From the NCBI GenBank assembly GCA_031002005.1, contig JARYHS010009186.1, forward strand, positions 180,260,437 to 180,324,436: 64,000 bases of DNA, given 5' to 3'. This DNA is from Vandiemenella viatica. Lineage: Eukaryota > Arthropoda > Insecta > Orthoptera > Morabidae. Below are positions 55,454 through 64,000 of this stretch, in pieces. Positions within the stretch are counted from its first letter, which is position 1; each line of letters opens with the position of its first letter. Position numbers and translations under genes: made by a program. Below the pieces are notes generated by a model that worked only from the letters and a program-made list of their open reading frames with translations, did no database searches and was not told the origin of the DNA.

Positions 55454-57334
55454 CTGCAAACAGGGAGAAACCATTAGGAAAACTCGTCTACTCCTGCTCA
55501 GATAATGATTCGGAGAAGTTCGGGTGGTCACTAGGCCAGTAACAAAGTAGAACATCAATATTCTCTCGTTTGCTTTGATTTACTTAGCAGGTTGATAGAT
55601 AACTTTATGTGTGGCAGAATATTTTTAAAGTACTGAAAATAGGACATTTGTTTCTATACAGTAGTTTGTGTTATTGTTCAGAGTATTAAAAGAAAGAATG
55701 CGTTTCTTGTAAAAATTCATTGAGACAGGTGAATTTGCAATATGATTATATAAACAGGAAAACTCTTGTAGTAGTGCATAATACAAAGAGAAAATGATGA
55801 TAAGTAAAAAGAAATTTCGGACTCATTAATTAAATATTGTAATCACCTTCCGTGAGACAATTCTTCAGTTTATGGTTACATCTTGGTTAATAGCTCTTTT
55901 TACATTGGTTGAGGAGTTACCGTTGACTATTATGTCACTGCAGCTACCTGAATATTATATCTTCTTCATGTATCAACTACATAGAAATGTTTTTATATCT
56001 TTAGACTATACAAGGGAAACGAGTGACTGTTAATGCTCATGTATACAGTGATACATGGGCCCGACCAATGGAAGTACAGCGATTATCAGTTGTTAATGGA
56101 AATGCAAATTCACACAATCACATAAATAAAGGGAGTAACTTTAAATATTCTAGTGATACAATTGTAAATCAATAAAAGGTTTATCATGCTATTCTAGTAT
56201 TGTAACTTATGATATAACTTCATTGAAACGAATGAACATAATTCTGTCACAAAAGCGAAGCCGACTACTTCAAACAATATGATAGAAGGAGTAAGATCAC
56301 CATTCACTACAGTCTTCTGAGTATATTCAATAATAAAAATTAACGCAATATAAAAAATTATTGAAATCACAAAAAAGTGACGCACCTACTAATGAAATTT
56401 AAAACTGAACATTTGGAATTTCTGTACATTTTGTAAGCCTCAATGAAACAAGAATCTTTATTTTCCCAAGCCTACTCTTACCTATTGATATACGAAACGG
56501 ACTGAGAAAATGAAGCTAAGATGCGGAGGACAATTATTTTACTAAAGAAAATAAATAACAAAATTGCATTATAAAGCTTAAAAACTTTTAAAAATGTTTC
56601 TCCTTCATAAAACAGAGATTATTAGTTTCTGCATATGCTTAGCAGTAGAAATGAAGTTTAAAATTGAAATGATATTATCGTACAACGTAAAGTAAGTGCA
56701 AATTGTAATAATGAAAACAGTCGATGAAAACTTTCCTTTTAACCAATTGTGTTGAAGATTTACAGTGGAATTTCAGAAATGTTATCCACCTACTGCTATG
56801 TTTGTAGAATAGTTATTTTTATTTAAAAGAAGGGATTTTACTAGTCTTGTAAAATATATGCAGGACAGTGAAACTTAAATGCTAGTGTCATGCCTACGGT
56901 TTAGTTTTAATAAAGTTTCCAGACGCTATCTACCTAATAGAAACATTGCAATCTGCGTGGCAGCATGTACTGGCCTATCATCACATTCGTCTCTAATCGA
57001 TAGTTAGTTACTCATCTTAATGAATCTCATAGGAAAATGTGAACATAAAGAGCATAACGCGAGTTACGGAATGTGGAAAGATGATAACTGTTGCTTGTGG
57101 AGGCTGAATGCATGTTACAGGTTTATTTTCGTATTTTCGCTGTTTTGAAACCCCTTTTATTGAAACACGAACTAGCGGAGATGTATACGGGCAGTGCATT
57201 AGTCCTCGACTATCAGGTGGAAATATTTAACCAGATTTGAATAAAAAGCGATGTCAGGAATCAATACAGGAGGTTAAAAACTGTTTGTATTGATAAATAA
57301 ATACTGCCCAAGCAATTGAATTTTTGTTCGTTAA

Positions 57335-57741
57335 TTTGCTTTCCGAATGCGTTTCATTTCTTTTACGGGAGCAGCATTAGCGGTTTCTGATTTTTCAGTA
57401 CATTGTTTTATTTACTCCATTCTCGATATCAAGTGACGTTTATCTTCTTTTTGAGTCGCAGGCCATTTTCTGCTTGTTATTTCCCAAGTTAACTAAAACT
57501 TTACAGCACTGCGTTACTCAGTCGAAAGGAAAAAGAAAATAGACGCGTCATTAGCACAACATATAAGTGCAGTGATGTGCTGGTTTATTTGTGAAACAAC
57601 AAGCAGAAAATGATCTGCACTGAAAATGGAAACAAAACTCACTGCTATCGAGAATGGAGTATAAATAAAGAAATGTACTGAAAACTCAGAAACCGCTGAA
57701 AAAGCTTCTACAAGATAAGTGAAACACATTTGGAAAGCAAA
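57335..57741. mobile_element. 407-bp inverted-repeat element
   Basis: The termini TTTGCTTTCC and GGAAAGCAAA are exact complements. The arms (about 57335-57490 and 57585-57741) match imperfectly over ~150 bases, with shared words such as GCGGTTTCTGA, TTTTCAGTACAT, ACTCCATTCTCGATA and TTTTCTGCTTGTT. No coding capacity. A target-site duplication is not certain (TAA lies outside both ends). Confidence 0.75.
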
Positions 57742-57909
57742 TAATGTTTTGGTGGTATATATTTTTCAATGTGATCAGCAATTGGGGAAAATGATCAACA
57801 ACTTCCAGCTATAGGCTGTTTGGTTCCACTTAAACCTTTATCTGTCAGAACAATCTTTATTCAAAACAGTGCTGTGGTATTAATGGTGAAACATGCATTT
57901 CCCTTGCTA

Positions 57910-58205
57910 TGGAGCGGTCTGGTGGGTCAGCGGTTTAGGCGTCTGACTGGAGATCGAAAGGTCCTAGGTTCGAATTCCTGTCTCGGTGGGAAATTTCATA
58001 GGCCCTTAACCCGACATTCACCTCTGGCACAGCTCGTTGTGTAATGTGGAGTACGCCAGAACGCTTCCATGGTTCGGATTCCACGTTTACCTGTAGGTCC
58101 CCTGTACCCGGTAGGATTGTCGGGTTTGGTTAAGACGGTTACGACAGGGGCGGGATGTGCAGCCAATAGAAACCCAGTTACCAGCTCATTGAGGCCACAC
58201 GGAAT
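57910..58205 (+). mobile_element. tRNA-derived SINE, family 2
   Basis: Head with an A-box-like TGGGTCAGCGG and B box GGTTCGAATTC (57967-57977), then CTGGCACAGCTCGTTGTGT, GGTTCGGATTCCACG, CCTGTACCCGGTAGG and GACAGGGGCGGG. The most complete copy of this family here. Only weak flanking similarity (CTTGCT). Confidence 0.82.
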
Positions 58206-58380
58206 AATTATTATACTTGCTGTACACTAAAATTTTCCCACTGTGGTAGCAGATGTCATAAACGAAGATTGTAAACCATTTAAGGGAAGAAAGGAAGTGT
58301 TTTTATTATATTGCTTAAACGAGGGGCTCTACCAGTTGTTAGGTACTTGAGGCCTGTTCCGCCTGAGAGTAAGTGCTTAC

Positions 58381-58570
58381 CCCTGAGCTCCTTGCCGTCC
58401 GCAGTGCAGCTGCTGTCGGTTTCTGCGACGAGGCACTCGTGGTACTTCTTGAGCAGCCGGTCGTTGCTGAGGATGTCGTCCAGGTTGATGTTGTCGTACT
58501 TGGTGGTGTACGACTGGACACCGACCACTGCGACTAGGAGGGCGACGGCGATGACGGTGTAGGTCCTCAT
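58381..58570 (-). CDS. Chemosensory protein gene 3, exon 1
   Basis: The start at 58570 opens on a signal peptide (MRTYTV... to VQS, cleavage near residue 20). Then come YTTKYDNINLDDIL, NDRLLKKYHEC, Cys-X8-Cys (ECLVAETDSSC), KELR and donor GTAAGC, phase 1. The conserved Lys codon at the CSP splice site is Arg (AGG) here. Confidence 0.94.
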
Positions 58571-58616
58571 GGTGTGCGTGGCGGAGTGCGTGTGTCTGCA
58601 GGAGGGCCACCCGAGG

Positions 58617-58626
58617 CCTTTTATCC
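58617..58626 (-). promoter_or_regulatory. TATA-like box of CSP gene 3
   Basis: GGATAAAAGG on the minus strand, about 50 bases upstream of the start codon in a GC-rich promoter. Confidence 0.6.
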
Positions 58627-58639
58627 GCGTGAGTGGTGG

Positions 58640-60846
58640 TACGTGACGTCAACCGGTATTCGCAGAAGAGTCGCTGGCCCAGCCTTGATCCTGCGTGCGC
58701 TTAGGACTGCTGCAACAAGACGAGTGCGCGCGGCTGACACCCTTAATAACCACCTGCTCCTAATAACGTCAGACGCTATTCATCAATAACATTCTTATTA
58801 TTCCACTTGACACCAGGCAGTACGTCGGTAAGCAGAAGTGCAAACTCAGCGACAAAAATTGTTCCCTATGTTATTTGCGTAATTTGTGCATCTCATCTCC
58901 ACTGTCACGAAACTGTCGCGAAACTGTAGATTAATAGTTCTCGGCATTAATGAAACTCTTCATGTAATAATAAGGGAAACAAGGACTCTTTTTTTATAAT
59001 TCCGCGAATTTTGTAGAAATAATTTACTAAATAACTAGATGCTAGATTCACTAACTTCTAGTTTGAAACATACACTATTTTGGTGAAAGCAAGTGCAAGC
59101 AAGATATAGCAATCATTTTCGTGTCGACCCTGCTGGATCACGAGACACCAGCACCTGTGCAAAGGCAATTAGTGAATAATTATGAGAGTGGGAGCACACA
59201 GGCCATACCCGTGTTAGAACCGGATTTATCAAATCCGGAATGTTGTGTTTCCCCCTGTCGGCGAAATGTGTAACTATGTTCCATATGATAAATGTATCTT
59301 TGTTGTGGGATGTGTAGTTTATGAAATGGAGTTAGAGGACGATCTCAGCATTTGAGGGAAACCGGCCTAAAATTATTACTGATTATTGCTTGTGACGTTC
59401 ATTGTTATTTAAACTAACAATTTAATACATGTATACTATATTAATTGTCGTAATACAGATAAACACTTTTCTTCGTCTTTACATGCCTTGTCCAGTTACT
59501 GGACATTGGGGATCACCATAACGAAATTTTCTTTGCCTGTTGCCAGACGAAACAGCTGCCAGACACTCGAATCCCAGACCAGTCTTTGATGTTTTCTTGC
59601 TACTCTACTATACGTCGGCCATCAATATTCTCCAGTATGATCAGCTCTTGCAGGTGGTATCTAGTTTATACTGAATGTGACCAAAGTACTAAATACTGCG
59701 CAGTTTCTCTGCAGTGAGAAATTCTCGGAGTGATTTACCTATTTTAAAAACTTCGAAAATTTGAGTCTTTGGTCCGTAATATTCAAAATATTGTTTTGGT
59801 GGCCACATTTCAAATGCATAAAATCATTAAATGACGTAGACTCTAGGTTTCCATTGCAAAACGGAGTCTTTATTCGGTTAAACGTTGTCATACCTGTTTG
59901 TATCTACGCGCTGATCCTATCCTGTGGTCAGACAAATTTCGTTTCTCTTCATCAAACCATATCTGGGCACCCATTATTAGTAAAAGATTCATTAATTTTC
60001 TAATTTTAATCAGTAATTTGAAATATTTTCGGAATATTTTTCGATACTGGTTGTGGATATCGATACAATATTTATCGATATATATTTTTCATTTTCCCAT
60101 CCCTATTTCAGATCATCTGTTCCATCAAAATATATAGTACTAGTATATATTTGAATTTGCAATCCAAGAAAACATAACAACGGAAATTCTAATGACAATA
60201 ACTTTCGAGATTACTTTTACACAGAGGCATTTCATCGTGCTTGAATGACATCAAGGAAACTGTTTTGTTGTTGGTATCCATCTCCTAACGTAAACATATA
60301 AAAAAAAAAACAAATATTTCTTCCAAAACCTTTAACAAGAAGTACGAAATTAAAATTAAAATTTAAAATAATGCATTATTCTTTCGATATATCTCTTAGA
60401 AACGGTTAAGCAGCATATTTACGTTAAAACTTATAATACGAGGGTACTTTTAAATGTTTCAGGACTCCAAGTCGGCTGGAAGCGATATCAAAACATACGA
60501 AACAAGAATTTCAAAGAAGATAAATAGTCTATATTCTTTACAAATGAGATTCCCACAACGTACTTTATCACCATTAAAATATAGAATAATAGAGATTAAG
60601 AAATTTTCATATTTCACTACATACTCAGTCACATAATGAAATAAACCGAATGTCCAAAAAAAAAATCAGGAATAAAAACTAAATGAAAAAAAGCTAATTT
60701 GATAAACGTGCATAATTTTGAGAACTATGTAGACTACTAAGCATCTGATTATCAAATCAAAAGCACTAAAAGTATGTCGGAAAATATCATTTTGAGAAGA
60801 GTTTTATGTTTAAATAATTTTCAAATCAGCAACACATTTTCGAAAC
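58640..60846. other. Upstream region of CSP gene 3, no gene seen
   Basis: The GC-rich promoter edge fades into AT-rich DNA. Short frames only. Confidence 0.5.
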
Positions 60847-61083
60847 CGAGCATGATGGGTGACTGGTTAGCGTTCTAAACTCGCAATTGGGAGGACGCCG
60901 GTTCGTATCCCCGTACGGGCATCCAGATTTGGGTTTTCCAGGGTTTCCCCAAATCACTCCAGGCCAATGCCGGGATGCTTCCTTCAAAAGGTCATGACCG
61001 AATTCCTTCCCGTTCCTTGTCCCCAGTCCTATTCCGCCTCTAATGACCTCGACGTCGACGCGGAGTAAAGCCATAAAAAAAAA
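60847..61083 (+). mobile_element. SINE family 1, near full-length copy
   Basis: Head, body and A-rich tail as in 5035-5278, with more substitutions (B box GGTTCGTATCC). Flanked by TCGAAAC (60840-60846 and 61084-61090). Confidence 0.85.
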
Positions 61084-61559
61084 TCGAAACTATGGCAAAC
61101 GCCCCGTTTCCTTTAATCATTTCGTTTGAAAACATTCAGCAGATTGTTGGAGCACCAAACAGACTGGAAATGATAGTAAAGATTTATTGCATTTGTTTCT
61201 CCCGGCGACTTGAGGCACTTCCAAGCATTGACAGATCTTATGTGGTTTTCCAGGATTCTTATTTAATTCTGTACAGTGTATTTAAAAACAAATTGATTTA
61301 AAGTTTATAAAAATTTAAAGCTTTTTATGTTTCACGCACATTAGGAAAACATGTATCGTGGATACTGATATCTCTAGTTATTTGACATTTGTGATACATT
61401 TCTCAACGCTCACATGGTCATCAGATCCTGATACAACTACTGCTAAAAATACAATACTACTTACAATTATGTGTATTTGGTGCAGTCCTTTCGTAGTAAG
61501 TATTATTTTCAGTTTAAGTTTGTGTTTCATTAGGTTTGGGAGAGACTATAATAGCCTTT

Positions 61560-64000
61560 TGCAACCAAACGTCAACCTCTCGTTGCCGTGGTGCACCCTG
61601 TTTGCACAGACGAGGCTCTGGCGACTGAAAAATTCCCGGTATAAGGAGTCACCCACTGCTTGCCAACGGCCTCCGAAAGGAGGGCGGAAGAGCGGGGAGC
61701 GGTTCACGGCACCATCTTGCCCTTGGGGTTGGAAAAGGCGGATGAATCAGAAATGATCAACGACATGGGGATGCAGAAGGCAACAGGAAACCACTGCATT
61801 AAAGACCCAAAGGGTATCCCGAAGACATGTAATCCGCTCAAATTACATATATGATGATGGCTTCTTCCTGAGTAAAACATTCTGGAGATAAAATAGTCCC
61901 CCAATCGGATATCCGGGTGGGGACTGCTCAGGGAGGAGCCATCAGAACGAATAGAAACATTCAACCAGTCGGAGCGTGGAATGTTAGAAGTCTGAATAGG
62001 GCAGATAGGTTAGAAAACTTAAAAAGGGATATGGAACAACTTAAGTTAGATTTTGTTGGGATTAGTGAGATTAAATGGAAGGACGCACAGGATTTCTGGT
62101 CTGGGGAACACAGGATAATTAGCACACAATCTGTCAATGGAGTCAATGGTGTAGGATTTGTAATGAATAAGAAAGTAGGGAAACGTGTGCGTTATTATGA
62201 ACAGTTTAGTGACAGGATTGTTTTGATGAGGCTAGAAACTAAGCCAGTCCCAACCACATTAGTACAAGTGTATTTGCCAACGTCACAGGAAGATGACGAA
62301 AAAATAGAGAAAATGAACGCTGGAATTGAAGAATTAATCCAATATGTGAAAGTGGAGGAAAATCTAATAATCATGGGTGATTGGAATGCAATAGTGGGAG
62401 AAGGATAGGAGGGTAATACTGTAGGAAGTTTTGTTCTAGGAGAAAGAAATGAGCGAGGAAGCAGATTATTGAAATTTTGTGAAAGATATAAGCTAACTTT
62501 GGCAAACACACTGTTTAAGAACCATTCAAGAAGGATATACACATGGAAACGTCCTGGGGATACAGGCAGATATGAGCTAGATTATATCATGGCCAAACAG
62601 GGATTCAGGAATCAACTTCTAGACAGTAAAGTGAACCCAGGAGCAGACATAGACTCTGACCATAAATTGACAGTAATGAAGTGCAGGCTTAAATTCAAGC
62701 GATCAAGGAAGCAATATAAGCAGAACAGACTGGAAGTGAATAAACTGAATCAATCTAGCACGAGACAAAAAATTTCAGAAATGGTAGACTTAGGTCTAAG
62801 AAGTAATTCTGAAATGAGCTCAACCGAAGACGAATGGAATGCATTAAAGACCGAAATAATGAAAGCTGATAAAGACACATTAGGTTTCAGGGAACAAGCT
62901 GCCCGAAAACCTTGGATCACAGAAGAAATTTTGGAGCTGATGGATCAGAGGAGAAGGTACAAAAATGCTAAGGATGAAGCACGAAGAGAGCAATACAGGC
63001 AATTTAGAAATCAAATCAATAGGAAATGCAAAAAAACCAAAAGAAAAATGGCTATAAGAAAAGTGTGGGGAAGTAGAAAAGGAAGTGGTCATAGGTAAAG
63101 TAGATGTTGCATATAGAAAGATCAAACAGGATTTTGGAGAAATGAAGAAAAGAGATGTGTACATTACTGCTGCCAATGGGAAACCTCTTTTAAGCTCAGA
63201 CGATACAGCTAACCGATGGAAGGAATACATTGAGAAACTGTATGATGGGGATGACTTGAACAAAAGTGTAATGGAAAAGAAAGGCGATGTCGACAGTGAT
63301 GACTTAGGAGATCCTGTTTTGAGGACAGAATTTAATAAAGCTCTGAATGACTTGAAAGCAAATAAGGCAGTTGGAATTGATGAGATCCCTGCAGAACTTC
63401 TTAATTCCCTAGGAGAAGAAGGAATCGAAAGATTATTCAAGCTGATATCAAAAAGTTATGAAAAAGGAGAAATTCCAACTTATTTTAATAAAAATATTAT
63501 CTTCAAACTTCCAATGAAAGCACAAGCCGACAAATATGAGAATTATCGCACCATCAGTCTAACATCACATGCTTCAAAATTACTGACGGGAATAATATAC
63601 AGAAGGATGGAAAGTGTAGTAGAAGAGATAGTAGGGGAAGATCAGTTTGGGTTAAGGAAAAATCGTGGTACACGGGAAGCAATTCTGTCTTTCAGATTAA
63701 TACTTGAAGGGCGGATCAAGAAAAACAAACGTACTTTTATGGCATTTGTCGATTTAGAAAAAGCTTTTGATAATGTTAGGTGGAACAAGATGTTCAAAAT
63801 TTTAAAGAAGTCTAAAGTATCGAGATAGAAGAATACTTTATAAACTATATAAGAATCAAGTGGCTATAGTAAAAGTAGAGAACCACGAGAGACAAGCATC
63901 AGTTAAAAAGGGTGTGAGACAAGGTTGTAGTCTATCCCCGTTAATATTCAACTTGTATGTAGAAGACGCAAAAATGAAAGTCAAAGAAAAATTTCTTTGT
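61560..64000 (+). mobile_element. RTE-type non-LTR retrotransposon, broken, runs off the window
   Basis: A 5' UTR-like stretch is followed by an endonuclease domain from 61917 (AWNVRSLN, GISEIKW, NGVGFVMNKKV, ETKPVPTTLVQVYLPTS, MGDWNAIVGEG). Next are SRRIYTWKRPGD, ELDYIM and SDHKLTV, a linker, and reverse transcriptase from about 63085 (ANKAVGIDEIPAELL, YENYRTISL, FVDLEKAFDNVRW, then RQGCSLSP after another shift). Breaks: TAG at 62406-62408, a frameshift near 63050-63085, and a frameshift/stop at about 63826. A recently dead copy, since the reading is easily followed. The 3' part lies outside the window. Confidence 0.88.

Larger units (their letters stand above)
55454..58380 (-). other. Intron of CSP gene 3
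   Basis: Phase 1 intron of 2927 bases. Holds the fold-back repeat at 57335-57741 and the SINE family 2 copy at 57910-58205. The remainder is AT-rich with nothing recognised. Confidence 0.75.

Overview
This is insect nuclear DNA: AT-rich, intron-rich and full of decayed retroelements. It carries three genes of the insect chemosensory protein family (CSP, also called OS-D or A10 family). The families and arrangement of tRNA-derived SINEs and RTE- and CR1/Jockey-like LINE debris would fit a large-genome polyneopteran such as a cockroach, termite, stick insect or orthopteran. The species cannot be fixed from the sequence alone.

Region 1 (about 1.2-38.4 kb, + strand) is the main object: one 12-exon gene predicted to encode a secreted protein of 1236 residues made of eleven CSP domains in series. 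Exon 1 has a TATA box, start codon, signal peptide and the N-terminal half of a CSP. Each of the ten internal exons encodes the C-terminal half of one CSP joined, with no stop, to the N-terminal half of the next. Exon 12 encodes the last C-terminal half, a stop and a polyA signal. All eleven introns are phase 1 and sit at the conserved CSP intron site, one base past a Lys codon, so every internal exon is a multiple of three. All 44 expected cysteines are present. The internal exons fall into three types by length and linker (A 342, B 321, C 324/327 bases) in the order ABC ABC A' ABC. The first two ABC trios, introns included, are a recent segmental duplication with later indels, an inversion and a mobile-element insertion. 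Joining exon 1 directly to exon 12 would give an ordinary 134-residue CSP, so the array appears to have grown inside the single intron of an ordinary two-exon CSP gene.

Region 2 (43.5-58.6 kb, - strand) holds two ordinary two-exon CSP genes of 128 and 126 residues, each with a TATA-like promoter, signal peptide and four cysteines. They are the internal comparison for the giant gene and show a local CSP cluster.

The rest is mobile-element material. There are three tRNA-headed SINE families, several with clear target-site duplications and two inserted into dead LINEs. There are LINE 3' fragments, a hAT-type MITE nested in another inverted-repeat element, and a 480-bp MITE with 163-bp terminal inverted repeats. 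Two fold-back elements have hammerhead-ribozyme-like centres. A degenerate ~188-bp tandem repeat and several large inverted repeats lie between 50 and 58 kb, and a broken RTE-type LINE runs off the right edge. No rRNA, true tRNA gene or CRISPR array was seen.
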